This document shows positions 1 through 10,600 of a DNA stretch of 64,000 nt, piece by piece; position 1 is the first letter of the stretch, and each line of letters starts with the position of its first letter. The notes under the pieces were generated by a model. That model had not been told where the DNA came from, searched no databases, and saw nothing but the letters and a program-made list of their open reading frames with translations. Where the stretch lies: assembly GCA_009760855.2 (NCBI GenBank), contig WPIO01000068.1, positions 1,389,501 through 1,453,500 on the forward strand. Reading direction: 5' to 3'. Both the position numbers and the translations under genes were made by a program. Origin of the DNA: Cristatella mucedo (taxonomy: Eukaryota > Bryozoa > Phylactolaemata > Cristatellidae).

Positions 1-1388
1 AGTGTTACTTCTAAACTAGTTACATTCATTGTTCCCGGTGAACAAAACACATGCTATGTTCTATCTGATGGTTATTTTTTACTTGAGGGCCAACTACAAG
101 TTCAAACTGCTGTTGCTAATCCAGCTGTTTATGCTGCACCAAATTGAAATCTTGCTATTGGTTTTGTTAATAATGCTGCTGCATGGATGTTTAGTAGTAT
201 GAGAGTTAGACTTAGTGCTGAAGAAATTGAAAGTCCTCCATTTAAAGAAAGTGTTGAAACTGTTTCAATACTTATGTGACTTCTATGTTATCTAGATGAT
301 TATAATAGAACTTAAGGACTTGCAACTGGTTGGAAAAAAAAGATTAAGCAAATTCATTGGATGATATGACTTTAAACAGTTCTTATTCTAGTCCTGCTGC
401 TTTTGGAGCAACTAGTTCAAATATTGGATTCATTTACAGGAGAGGTATTATGAATAATATTATTGATGAAACTGGAAATTTTAGTAGTGCTCTTAAACTA
501 TCTAGAATTTGTGGTTTTTGTGCTGACATGAATAAAATTCTTTATAATATTCCTTTTACACTTGAAATGACTCGTGTTGGTGGAAGTGATAAGGATGCTA
601 TTATTTCTGGTGCAACTGGAGGTGCGAATGATATAATTAATGAAATGAATACTTAAGGTTTTGTTATGGCATCACCTGCTAATAATGGACAAGGTGTTTA
701 CATTGATTTTAAAATTGCAATGTCAAAAATGAGAATTGTTGTACCATGTGTAACACCAAAAGAAAGTATTCAAAGGGTACTTGCTGATATTTCTAGTGAG
801 AAATCTAATAAAAGAAGACTTAACAACAGAGTTAGACGATATGAAAATTTTACCATAACTTCTCTTAATCAAGGTCTTAAATTCACTAAAACGCTATCAG
901 TTCAAAATACAATTGACAAAGTTCGATAGTTCATCGTTGCAGCTCAAAATTACAATAAATAGGGTAATTACACTGGAAATCCTTGTACTTATAATCACTG
1001 TGATATTAAAAGTGTTAACGTGCTTGCCAATGGATCTAAACAATATCCTGTTGTATTAAGAAGTAGTTTTACCAAAAATTGGAAAATGTTCTCCTTCTTT
1101 CATGGATTTAAAAACGCTCAGAAAACAATATCTTGGTCCTAATGAAGTTACTGAACCTGTTGGTATTACTTATCCTGAGTGGTTGACTCTTTATTCAATT
1201 CATGTTATTGGTCTACAATACAATGACGAGCCTCTTAGAGCAACTTCTTGACTTGATGTATCTATTGAATTCAATTCTGCTATACGAAATGATGGCACAC
1301 AAATAATGATTTACTATTTGAAAATTTGTGAGAATAGTGCTGAACTAATGTCTAATGGTAGTAGCTCTAACTTCACTTGCAGTAAAGT
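1..1388 (+). pseudogene. Viral major capsid protein (DJR type), decayed, 5' end outside window
   Basis: Conceptual translation of this stretch aligns throughout with the better preserved capsid gene at 50332-51852 on the other strand. Shared blocks include VPGEQ, CYVLSD, GFVNNA, WMF.SMRVRL.AEEIES, FTLEMTRVGGSD, the VRRYEN block and the C-terminal ICEN..E..SNG. The virion role (double-jelly-roll hexon-like protein of a Polinton/adintovirus-like virus) is inferred from this pairing and from the neighbouring ATPase and integrase genes. The reading frame is broken by in-frame stops (for example near 145, 278, 313 and 653) and by frameshifts after about 930. The first roughly 40 codons lie left of the window. 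The last dozen codons are replaced by a LINE joined at about 1388. It is clearly non-functional. Confidence 0.75.
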
Positions 1389-2856
1389 AATGTGTGGAAT
1401 GAGGAATGAGCAGGTGGTACGATGGTTGGCCTGATGGGGGAGAAGATCTGAGAGATAGGCTGGACCCAAAGAATGAAGTGACCTAAAAGTGAGTGACAAA
1501 ACCTTGAAGTCAATCCGTTGCTTGACTGGTAGCCAGTGCAGGTCGGCGAGAAGTGGTGTGATGTGGCATCTGCTACGCTCACAACAGACAAGCCTAGCTG
1601 CAGAGTTTTGCACCAGCTGCAATCGCCTGATCGCACATGCTTGTAGGTCAGTAAGCAGTGAGCTGCAGAAGTCGAGACAGCATGTCACGAAAGCTTAGAC
1701 CAACTTGGACGTGGAATCCTTATCAAGACATGCCCGAATTTTCGCAATGTTATGTAGCTGAAAGTAGGCAGATTTGACTGTGGAGCTGATGTGGTCGTCT
1801 AACAAGAGGTCACTTTGGAACATGACACCTTGATTTCGAGCTGATTCGACAGGAGATATGCTGGCAGAGCCAATTTTGAGCGTCAGCCTTTCCAATCTCT
1901 GAATCACACTGGGTTTTCCCAAAACTAGTAAGTTACTTTTATCATCGTTTAGTCTTAGAAAAATTGCTGTCATCCATGTGCGGATGTAATCAATACATGC
2001 AGCAAGTGTGTTGAGAGAATTTGAAGTGCTCGAAGGCTGGGAGGATCAAAGCAAAGGTAGAATCGAGTGTCATCCGCTTAGAAGTGAAAGCCTAGATTGT
2101 GCTTGGCAATTACATCAGCAAGAGGCAGAGTATAAAGTGTGAAAAGAACCGGACCTAGCACGGAGCCCTGAGGTACTCCATATTTCAGAGGTACTTCAGA
2201 TGATCTTTGTCCATTCGCGTCAATACTCTGGAGTCTTTCACTGAGATAGGACCTGAACCACTGCAGAGCAGTGATGCCCAGGCGAGATGAGAGGCGCTAT
2301 AGAAGAACTTTCTGATCGATAGTATTAAAAGCTGCCGAAAGATCGAGAAAAACGAGCGGAGATACTCTTCCAACATCTGCATTACTAAGGAGGTCGTTGT
2401 ACACCCGAAGCAATGCTGATTCTGTGGAGTGATTAGCTCTAAAGCAAGACTGAAACTTACTAGCAAGGTTTGAAGTTTCAATATATGAGTTCAGCTGGTC
2501 CTCCACGACTCGTTTCAATATCTTTTATAGGAATGGTAGAAGGGAAACTGGGTGGTAGTTGCTTAAATTCTCTTGGTAGAGTGGCGCTTTCTTGAGAAGT
2601 GGCCTGACTACAGCTTTTTTGAAAAGTGTTGGGGCATGACCTGAGGCTAATGACATTAATGATGTTAGTTATGCATGGCAGCAGCAGATCAATGCAACGT
2701 AGGAGCAGGACAGTGGGAATAGGGTTCAGAGGACTTGTTGACTTCGTTGGTTGGGATACGAACTTCAGGACTAGATCACTAGTTACCTGCTTAAATGTAG
2801 ACATGGAGGTGCAGCCAAGAATCGGGGAACAGCATTCTAGTGGATATGTAATATCT
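1389..2856 (-). mobile_element. LINE family A (CR1/L2-like) RT fragment inserted in element 1
   Basis: Read on the - strand this encodes a degraded CR1/L2-like reverse transcriptase. The pieces are the early RT region (2804-2478), a block ending LDLSAAFNTID (2518-2297), LNDDKSNLLVLGKPS (about 1950) and the C-terminal region with LADLHWLPVKQRIDFKVL (about 1550-1460). The usual 3' hairpin and (ATT)n tail are absent because the fragment stops at the capsid remnant near 1388. The insertion separates the capsid 3' end from the middle of the exonuclease. Compared with the intact layout near 50.3 kb, about 300 bp of viral sequence is missing, so the event involved a deletion. Confidence 0.85.
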
Positions 2857-3443
2857 AGAAATGAAGCTAGATAGAAAGATTGAAAATTTAAACGAGTGTT
2901 TTATTAGTGATGGTGTGTATAGATATTCTCCAGATGAAATTATATATGAAGATACACTAAAAGAAATAAAATGTTTATGGAGTAGAAGTATAGTTGAAGA
3001 ATGTATACAATAGAATGAAGACAATATCTTGCTCAATGTTTACTTGGATTACATGTACGCAAATTAAGTAGATGCTTTTATTCAGAATTTGAGGTATTTT
3101 TCTGGTTTGAATTGTGATAATGCACCTAAAGATTATATAGCTAATGGAACAGTAAGAATTCCTACAGAGTAATTTTTTAATGCCTTTGAGAATTCCTTTT
3201 CTTTATGTTTTCCCTCAAAGATGAGAAACACTAGGATCTTGAATTTGATATATTAAGTGAATTTGGTAGATTCTCATGAAAGTTTCGGTTATGATATAAA
3301 ATCTTATATAAAAAGGAGAAATACAAGCTTTTGAAGAGCAATATCCATTTAGATTTGCAAGGATTGTTCCAGTAGTTAGAGAAATATTAGAAGGAAGTAA
3401 AGTATTCATCAATAATCATGTAGATGGCTTCCAAAATTCATAG
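2857..3443 (+). pseudogene. YqaJ/lambda-type viral exonuclease, C-terminal two thirds
   Basis: Homologous to residues from about 67 onward of the exonuclease gene at 49481-50262. The strand-exchange nuclease signature is visible as FISDGVYRYSPDE followed by KEIKCLWSR, which carries the catalytic Asp and the Glu-x-Lys of the YqaJ/lambda exonuclease fold. The upstream G...E motif is lost with the LINE-associated deletion. Several stops and frameshifts interrupt it around 3010, 3065 and 3170. The frame ends at TAG 3441-3443, overlapping the start of the fibre gene by 20 nt. The expected role is end-resection and single-strand-annealing recombination during viral DNA replication. This copy is dead. 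Confidence 0.7.
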
Positions 3444-4266
3444 TGAAGATTATGTATCAAAAGGTAATGGTGTTATTCTATCTGATCTAAATGCAAATGA
3501 AAATAGAATTATAAATTTATCAAATCCTAATAATGACTCAGATTCAGTAGCACAAAATCTTATTTAGATGCAAACTTAGTTGTTAATTCAGAATCATCAC
3601 TTAATCTTGCTGGTAAAAGTATTACAAATCTTGGAACAGGTGTTAATCCTACTGACGGAGTAAATGTCGGTCAAATAAATAATTATGTTAAAAAAACAGG
3701 TGATACAATGTTAGAAGATTTAAATATGAATAGTTATGTTATAACATCTAATTATTGGAATTTAGGTAACGTTAATCCAGTGGTATGGTGGAATGAAAAG
3801 GGATGTATTATTGAAAGTATTTCCTTCAACAACAAATATAAATACGGGTGGTAATTCAATAACAAATGTTGCAGAGCCTGTTAATCCTTCTGATGTTGCA
3901 ACAAAGAATTATGTAGATAGAACAGTTAAAAAAATAACTGAAGTAATAAGTATATCAATGAATGTTAATTCTAAGAATTAAATTTTAAATCTACCAGCAC
4001 CTTATTCGTGCAAAAATAAAACAGCTCCACCTATAATGACAATAAATGTTATGGTTGTTGGAGTATCTAGTTGTGTATTTCTAAAACCTAGTAGTGATGC
4101 GACAGTTTTATATGGAGATGTAAGAGCAATAAATGCTTCTCCAAGTGGAGGTGCTGACTTAAAGTACTACGTATATTTTACTAGATTACCGAGTGATTAT
4201 TTCTTTATTAATAATATTACTGGAAATTTAAAGGTGAACCTATTGGTCAGTTATATAGCCTCCTGA
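3424..4266 (+). pseudogene. Phage-type tail-fibre-repeat protein (fibre, copy in element 1)
   Basis: Starts at ATG 3424 inside the 3' end of the exonuclease frame. It carries repeats of the phage tail-fibre type (Pfam Phage_fiber-like), such as LSDLNANENRIINLSNP and NSITNVAEPVNPSDVATKNY, in which a short strand with N.I.N precedes P.N..DA..K.Y. The C-terminal part (about 4036-4266) has VMVVGVSSCVFLKP and TRLPSDYFFINN, shared with 48674-48922. Family knowledge: such repeats build trimeric beta-helical fibres that recognise receptors. A stop near 3567, frameshifts near 3780-3800 and a stop at 3979 show decay. The 3' end overlaps the convergent zinc-ribbon gene by 27 nt. Confidence 0.7.
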
Positions 4267-4575
4267 GAAGTAGAAAGGAACTATTAGAACTATTAACTCT
4301 TTTAACTGTGCTGCTTTACGTTTACCTTTAACAAGTGGGAATAGTTTTGAAACAGCACAAATGGCTTCATGATCTAGACTATGATGTAAGGAAGTAGAGC
4401 AACATCGTTTTTTTAAGTGCTTCTTAATTAATGAATATAATTTAGTTGGTCTCACTTTTTTAAATGAATTCGAATTTATGTTACAGTATGAACAAATTAT
4501 ACTTGTATCATTGCGCATAAGACTAGAATCAAATTATGTTTCTTTTATGTCTGTATCACAAGCATCACAACGTAT
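4240..4575 (-). pseudogene. Small zinc-ribbon protein (element 1 copy)
   Basis: The predicted product has two Cys-x-x-Cys pairs (CDACD near the N-terminus and CSYC about 25 residues later). A basic middle block follows, then a C-terminus with LVKGKRKA and FYFSGGYIT. It is the orthologue of 48346-48681, where the same blocks occur in an intact frame. Here the position matching the ATG reads ATA and an in-frame stop lies near 4540, so the gene is broken. It lies between fibre and integrase on the opposite strand in both elements, tail-overlapping the fibre gene. Function is unknown; the paired CxxC motifs suggest a zinc-binding, possibly nucleic-acid-binding, protein. Confidence 0.6.
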
Positions 4576-4612
4576 TTCATATTTTTGTTTTAGTCCTTTT
4601 CTTTTTGGATGA

Positions 4613-5572
4613 CAAGAAGGATGTCCTGATTCAAGGTATTCAGTTTCATTAAATGTATTTAAACATATATCTCAAAATATTTCCATTCTCCATAGAATGT
4701 TATTTTTAACTCTAAATGAAAGAAAAAAAGAAGGTAAATTCAATCCTGACTCAGATATAAGTCAAGTATTCAAACCAAGACCTAAGAATATTTAACAAGG
4801 TTTCCTTAATGTTGTTGAACCTAGTGAAAATCATCAAGCAGACATTTTATATATGCCTAATGATTTTGGATATAAATATGCTTTGAGTATTGCTGATGTT
4901 GCTAGCAGATATAAAGATTCAAGACCACTTAAAAAAAGTCATCTAAAGAAGTAGCAAAAGCAATAATAGATATTTACAATAACGGTCCTTTGAAATGGCC
5001 GAAGAAAATGACAGTAGATCCAGGATCAGAGTTTAAAGGAGAGTTTGCTACAGAAATGAAAACAATATGAAACACTTATTATTGAAGGTAATAGTAAAAA
5101 GAGTGTTGCATTAGTTGAAAGAATGAATAAAACAGTAGTTGAGAGAGCATTTATTGCACAGTATGAAAAAGAAATAGAAAGCATCAATAAAGGAAAATAT
5201 ACTAGAAATAGAGAGTGGATTTATAATTAACCAAAGGTTATTGATTATCTAAATAATAGTATTACAAAATCAATTCGTGAAAAACCTGTTAAAGCATTAA
5301 AAAAGAAAGAGTAAAACTAAAGAAACCAAAATATCATCGAAAAGTTGGAGAACAAGAAAAGTTATTAGAACTTAAAAAAACTTCTAGATACTTTTTAGAA
5401 CAAGGTGAAGGAGAAGATGAAAAAACGAAGAAGAGCTACAGACTCGATATGGAGTTTAACTAAACATACTATTGATGGAATAATGGTATTGCAAGGACAA
5501 CCATCGCGTTATTGGGTAAATGATGTTAAAAGAAGTTTTGATAGAGATGAGTTGCAAGTGATTAAGACTTAG
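4613..5572 (+). pseudogene. Retrovirus-type (rve, DDE) integrase of element 1
   Basis: The catalytic core is recognisable: QADILYMPND supplies the first Asp (4841-4843), TVDPGSEF the second (5017-5019), and VERMNKTVVERA the Glu (5117-5119), about 33 codons after the second Asp. This matches the D,D-35-E integrases carried by Polinton/Maverick-type elements, which insert the linear viral DNA into the host chromosome. The C-terminal part is basic, with KKPKYHRKVGEQ and ELKKTSRYFLEQGEGEDE. Stops near 4794 and 5228 and frameshifts near 4935, 5070, 5310 and 5460 inactivate it. The exact start is uncertain. It ends at TAG 5570-5572, overlapping the convergent two-TM gene by 11 nt. Confidence 0.8.
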
Positions 5573-5959
5573 TAGCACTTATATTTTCTAATGAATCAAT
5601 AATTCTTTCATTGAATTCTTCTTTAGTTATTGTGTCATCATCTAAAGCATCTACTATCTTTGAAACTAAGTTATGATTTGCTTGAAGTTCAGATTTTTTC
5701 TGTCAATTTGAGATAATTTACTATCTATTGATATTAACATTGTTGTTAATCCACCTAAAACAGTTACTACATGAGAAGGATCCTCGTGTTTTGGAATATA
5801 AGTACTGGTTACTGTAATTGCAAGACTCAATAGAATACCTATAAATTGAAAACCGTATCTAATACGTATTGATCTAGTTAAACAACCTCTAATTCTATCA
5901 TAGTCTAAAAGTATTTTGTTAGATTTGTCATTTACATATTTACTTCCTAGATCTGACAT
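5562..5959 (-). pseudogene. Two-transmembrane SLATT-like protein (one frameshift)
   Basis: From ATG 5957-5959 the product has a polar N-terminus and two hydrophobic segments at residues about 36-54 (GFQFIGILLSLAITVTSTYI) and 63-78 (HVVTVLGGLTTMLISI). A charged helix SKLSQIDRK follows. This layout resembles the SLATT / DUF4231 two-TM family, known from bacterial nucleotide-signalling conflict systems and reported in some large DNA viruses. The family assignment is inference from pattern only. A frameshift near 5690 separates this from an acidic C-terminal tail containing TITKEEFNERIIDSLENI that runs to TAA at 5562. The gene sits at the integrase end, opposite in orientation. Element 2 has different genes at that position. 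Confidence 0.5.
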
Positions 5960-6129
5960 TTGTCCCTATTTTATTTTGCGAAAATATTTTGTTTTACCAT
6001 AATATAGTCATATCAACTTAACACAACTCCAAGTAGTATGTAAATGAATGGAATGACGTCAGCTACTAAATTCGGACAACCTGGGAATACCCGATAGATC
6101 ACGTGAGTAGGATTTATCTCCTTTTCAAA
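5960..6129. other. Junction of element 1 with host DNA; possible promoter region
   Basis: The AT-rich viral composition fades between about 5960 and 6010. A segment at 6011-6056 is about 80% similar to 8214-8262 (shared core ATCAACTTAACA, then AACTC, AAGTAG). After that come TGACGTCA (a CRE-type palindrome, 6054-6061) and TCACGTGA (an E-box palindrome) just upstream of a candidate coding start. No terminal inverted repeat could be identified by eye, so the exact viral end is not fixed. Confidence 0.35.
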
Positions 6130-6207
6130 ATGGCCTCCAGCGATGATATAGAGTTCGTGTATGACAATTGTTACCTTTACGATGAATTAGAGATTATTGA
6201 AGACACT
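6130..6207 (+). CDS. Candidate first coding exon of a host gene
   Basis: ATG 6130 in a good context (AAAATGG) opens 26 codons of acidic sequence, beginning MASSDDIEFVYDNCYLYDE. They are followed directly by GTGAGT (6208-6213), a consensus splice donor, in phase 0. CRE-like and E-box-like palindromes lie just upstream. A family B LINE begins about 20 nt downstream, as would fit insertion into an intron. A candidate next exon in the same phase is at 7798-7827. The protein is not recognised, and no transcript evidence is available here. This could be chance. Confidence 0.25.
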
Positions 6208-6225
6208 GTGAGTGAATACTTACGT

Positions 6226-7545
6226 ACTAGATCTGTCTGCTGCCTTCGACACCATTGATCACGAAGTTCTGCTTGAACGATTGAGAACAACGATCGGTCT
6301 GGCAGACGAAGCACTGGCGTGGTTTAAATCATACTTGTCTGATCGTGTTCAATCCGTGTCGTGTGGGGTCAGGTCTCAAACATGAGAAGGGTCACCTGTG
6401 GAGTCCCTCAAGGGTCTCTACTTGGTCCCTTGCTGTTCTCCATTTATACGCAACCTCTGGGAAAAGTGATTAAGGCCCATGGAATAGGATATCACTTTCA
6501 TGCTGACGATACTCAGTTGTATTTGTCATTTAAACCGTCGGAATCTGCTGCAGAAACTGAGAAACTGAATGCTTGCCTTGCCGATATTCGATCCTGGATG
6601 TCGGAAAACTTCCTGAAATTAAATGACGATAAAACCGAACTGCTTCTCATAGGACACCCTAAGCATGTGGCTGGATTAAAAGGCTTTGCTGTTCTAATAG
6701 GTGATGCTATTGTGCGACCATCACCACGTGCTCGTAATCTAGGTGTCGTGTTCGACAGCTGCCTCAATTTCAAAAGCTTCATTCAGAAGACTGCCTCTAC
6801 AGCTAGCCATCACATCCGATCCCTATCCAAGATTAGGAGCTGTCTCCCACAGTGGCTTGTAAACAATTTAACTAGCTCTTTAGTTCTGTCTCGGCTTGAT
6901 AATTGTAATTCCCTTTTGGCTGGGCTACCAAAGAAAGCTATTATGCCACAACAGCGGACTATGAATATGGCTGCAAGGCTGGTCTTTAAGTCCCAGCGGT
7001 TTGAGCACGTGTCACCTTTGCTGGAAGAGCTAGGATGGTTGCCGGTTGAGCAAAGGATACAGAGCAAAGTTCTTACGCTGACCCACAAGGCCCGCCACGG
7101 CTTGGCTCCTTCGTACCTAGCTGTACTGCTGCATCAGTTTAAGCCTGTTTGCGCCCTCAGGTCGTGTGTGGACAATTAATTAGCTGTCCCATTCCTCCAC
7201 TTAAAGACAGTTGGCGACAGCAGCTTTAGCTCTGCAGGTCCTAGACTGTGGAACCCGCTTCCACAATTCTTGCGCAACGACATCTACTCTCCATCTGCTG
7301 ACTATGGCACATCTTTTTCAGCGGTCCTGAACTGCTACTTCCATGCTACTCACTACCTCAACTGCTCTCCTAACTCTACTATGCTTCCACTTTCTCTTTG
7401 TTGCGTGAGAAGAAGTCTGTTGGCTACCGAATGCATACCGAAAGCCGCTTAGGCTGTGAGTGTGCTATACAAAACTCTCCTGCGTAACACCCACATGGTC
7501 TTTATGACTTTGTGGAGTTACTGACGGAGATACATTACATTACGT
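6226..7545 (+). mobile_element. LINE family B copy 1 (5'-truncated, CR1/L2-like)
   Basis: Begins abruptly within the RT at [18 protein letters not shown] and runs to a CATTA-type tail at about 7530-7545. The readable RT frame 6361-7179 includes [16 protein letters not shown] and the C-terminal CR1/L2-type blocks [31 protein letters not shown] and [17 protein letters not shown]. The catalytic motif reads HADD where the sister copy at 15848 has YADD. A one-base deletion upstream of GVPQG puts the two RT halves in different frames. The same lesion is present in the 15.8-kb copy. Near identity to the other copies marks a recent family. Confidence 0.9.
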
Positions 7546-7797
7546 TTTCGCAAACGTTATATGAAATCGATAGAACAATTGATTCTCTCTATAATGAGCT
7601 ACGTATCTTCTATCCTTTACCATTCTGGTTTAGTACAGGCCGATGCCCAGAGGGTGACTTGTTCGATCGTCTATCCTATATCTTTCTTGGGAGCTCGTGT
7701 CGATACCCAGAGGGTGACACAGCTCAGGGGTTGGGGCTTTCATCATTTCATCCTTAATCATCACAACTGTTTGTCAAATGCATGCTAAGTATTTTAG
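7546..7797. other. Unassigned sequence upstream of a candidate exon
   Basis: Unique sequence. The motif ATRCCCAGAGGGTGAC appears twice, at about 7643-7660 and 7702-7719, which is too little to call a repeat. The 3' end (TGCTAAGTATTTTAG) looks like a branch point plus splice acceptor. Nothing else was recognised. Confidence 0.3.
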
Positions 7798-7827
7798 GAC
7801 CCCACGACGAGTCAAGGCGTGGAAAAG
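7798..7827 (+). CDS. Candidate 30-nt second exon of a host gene
   Basis: An acceptor-like TATTTTAG (ending 7797) is followed by ten codons (DPTTSQGVEK) and then a strong donor, AAAAG/GTAAGTA (7828 on). Both boundaries are phase 0, compatible with the candidate first exon at 6130-6207. This is inferred from splice-site pattern only. Confidence 0.2.
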
Positions 7828-7849
7828 GTAAGTATAAAGATAAGTATTG

Positions 7850-7873
7850 CAGTATAAGTATAAAATAGTATAG

Positions 7874-7916
<43 letters not shown>

Positions 7917-7980
7917 TATATAATATAGTATATAATATATGTACATATATAATATAGTATATAGTATATATAGTATAGCA
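7850..7980. repeat. TA-rich microsatellite
   Basis: A compound (TA)n / TATAGTA tract. The longest uninterrupted TA run lies at about 7881-7910. Open frames across it (YIYIYI-type) are artefacts. Confidence 0.9.
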
Positions 7981-8287
7981 TATAAGTACAAGTATTGCAG
8001 CGCCGCGGGAAGGGGAGGAAGGCGGAGGATTAGTGTAGGATAAGGTACATATATTCAATATGCGTAGCTCATACTTCCGGAAGTCTTATTGTCGCAACCA
8101 TTAACGCCCTTGCCTACTGACGCAATGAGATCGCGTTTGGATGAAGCAACATACTAATTTTGTTTAAAAAATTACAAAGGGTAAAAGTCACTTTATAATA
8201 ATAGGTAATCATTAATCAACTTAACAGAACTCTAAGTAGATATAAAATGAAGGGTATGGAGAATAGGGTCTCGAGAATGACGGCCGC

Positions 8288-8482
8288 CGCATGCTGCCAC
8301 TAACCACATTTGCATACTGACCCTTTGCATGTCACCCCTAACCATTTTTTTTTTATCCAGCATGATATTACTCACCATTCTATTGCGTTTCTCTATGCAG
8401 CAAATGTAAAGCGCCTAGAGAGAGGTTGAGTTCTCCGAGGGCGCTTTATCAAGTGCATTATTATTATTATTATTATTATTAT
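8288..8482 (+). mobile_element. LINE family A 3' tail
   Basis: Starts GCATGCTGCCACTAACCAC and contains the terminal hairpin AAAGCGCCTAGAGAGAG / TCTCCGAGGGCGCTTTA. It ends in AAGTGCATTATTATTATT, the characteristic end of family A. Confidence 0.9.
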
Positions 8483-9937
8483 AGCCATTAAATAATATTT
8501 CGAATTCGCTCTACTCGTGCGAAACAGCACGACAAGAAACGGTCGGCAGCAACGGCATCCGCTGTCGACGAGCTCAGATGGGGGCTGGCTATCATGATTC
8601 GCTTAGATTATATGAATATATCATATGATGTTCGCTTAGATGTCATTCCTATGTGACGCGACGGCAAGGAAGAGCAATGGCAAGGAATGAAGGCGCAGCA
8701 ATTTTACCGACTAATTTCGGGTCCGACGCCAGTGAAGCCTGGTAGACGCTTGAGAATGCGACGCAGATGCCGCTTCGGGAAGAAGCGTCTTCGGAAGGTG
8801 TGCTCGCTAGAAATTTCCCCGCCCATTTGACTCCGCAGTGGAGCGCATTTCGCAAAAAAGTGCGTCCTCTTCAAACGCCGTCACCAACCAGGGATGGCAT
8901 TCCAATATCTTCACTCACAGGTGCACTTGGTGTGGTCAGCATATGCCATCGGAGCGAGCGCTCAGGCGAGACGGAAGAAATTTCGTGATGAGATCGATGA
9001 TATGATCGATGGTATGACGAGAGATCGGAATGGGATCGCAGATCGCAGATGACTCGTTAATGACACATGGGCTTATCCTAACAAGACGATGTCATCTATG
9101 AAGCAGATGTCGGAGAAAAAAGCGTATAAATTCGGCGAACACTTTCAAATCTTTGATTATATTCTGTTATCAAAATCATGAACTAATGAACCCACTAGTT
9201 TAATTAAGGACTTTTCTGCACCCTATCAGCAGTAATGAAAGAACCCAAGCCAAGCATTATTTTGACGTGCACAGACTTACGTTATTGTTAAGATATAGAA
9301 CTATAATACTTGATGCTATTTTACACTACAGTTAAGTCTTATTTATTTAATTCTTCACCACTCCACGCTTTCTCCGTCTTACTTCATCGTTTAGCCCACT
9401 TGAATAGTTGAGCCACTGGTGCTTGGCGAGCCGATTACGAATCTGCTTTTGTGCGATCGCTGTGCGATACTGCGCCCTCTGATCACTCGTTTTATAAGAC
9501 AATATTGCAAATTCAAACCGCAAGCGATCTAACACTTTTGCACTAATATCCGGGGTCTAAAAAATTAAGCACAATAGGCGCGATTAATCATTCAATTTTA
9601 GTTTTCAGTCAAAAATGGCCTTGAATGTTCATCGCCATTTGGTGCAGTTCGGCTTCGCTTGACCATTGGCCATGTAGTGACGGTCGACGCCAGCTGGTTC
9701 CTCTGCTTTACAGCACCGATTGCGAGGCTCGACGTAGCCAAGTTCAAACTATCGCAATTTTCCTACCATGGCAATGGCAGCTACGCAGGTAGCATTCCGC
9801 GAAAAAAAATTAGTTACGGAATTCAGAGGGAGAATAACATACACAATAACACTAATTATGCCTATGTACAGTATCGTAAGGTAAACGTAATATATTTTTA
9901 GGCGTTTTAAATAAGCCAGAAATAAAGTACGTCTATT
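8483..9937. other. No recognised gene
   Basis: About 1.4 kb of mixed-composition sequence. Only short, mutually overlapping open frames on both strands (8649-8988, 9347-9535, 9659-9901) were seen, none resembling a known protein. A small GATCGATGATATGATCGATGG duplication occurs near 8993-9015. I see nothing that supports a gene. Confidence 0.4.
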
Positions 9938-10420
9938 GGTTAGTGACAACATGCACAGTGTCAGTACGCGTAATCATCCAAGACAAATTCACAAATGAAG
10001 GGAAGAAGAGCTTGGCTTTCAGGCTTTTGGCTTCCAGCTTTTATTTATATAGTTATTTTCAATTGCGGGTATGTTGTGACGTCATTCGGGACAACTCCAG
10101 GCTTTGGGAGCATTCGGACTGAAGGTATAGTCTCAAAGAATAATTAATCAGGCTGCTGGAGGCACGGCTGAGAGAGTTGAGCCAAAAGAGCGGATGTTCT
10201 ACCGCATTAGAAAGTATCTAGGATAGGTAGCCAGAAGCAAGCGAGCGGACGGAGCGATAAGCGAGTAACAGACAATTGCACTCAGCACGCTGCTTGACTG
10301 AGGAAGTGTGAGTGCAGGCCGGTGAGGAGCAGTGTAATGTGGCTGTGCAACGTTGACGTCAGACAGACTCGGCTGCAGAGCTTAGCACAATGAGCGTCAC
10401 ATATGTTATATATATAACAT

Positions 10421-10508
<88 letters not shown>

Positions 10509-10600
10509 ATATAACAATGAGCGTCACATATAGTAGAGGCTGGCAGGTAGACCTGCCAGTTGTCACTTGCGGAAGTCCAGACAGAGTGCCAGCTAATTAC
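9938..10600 (-). mobile_element. LINE family A remnant, heavily diverged, with TA-rich insert
   Basis: On the - strand this follows the family A 3' region. GTTAGTGACAACATGCAC and CCAGGCTTTGGGAGCAT match the 3' UTR/C-terminal part, then GCTGCTTGACTG, GTGTAATGTGGC and GGCTGCAGAGC match the RT C-terminal part seen at 1500-1640. The remnant is interrupted at 10405-10513 by a TA-rich insert flanked by an 18-bp direct repeat. Confidence 0.65.
10387..10531. repeat. (TA)n tract bounded by perfect 18-bp direct repeats
   Basis: ACAATGAGCGTCACATAT occurs at 10387-10404 and again at 10514-10531. Between the copies lies a 109-nt segment composed of a GTTATATATATAAC palindrome, about 80 nt of (TA)n and TTATAGATATAA. 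The direct repeats look like a target-site duplication around a small inserted element whose core became a microsatellite. A simple slippage duplication is the alternative. Confidence 0.7.
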
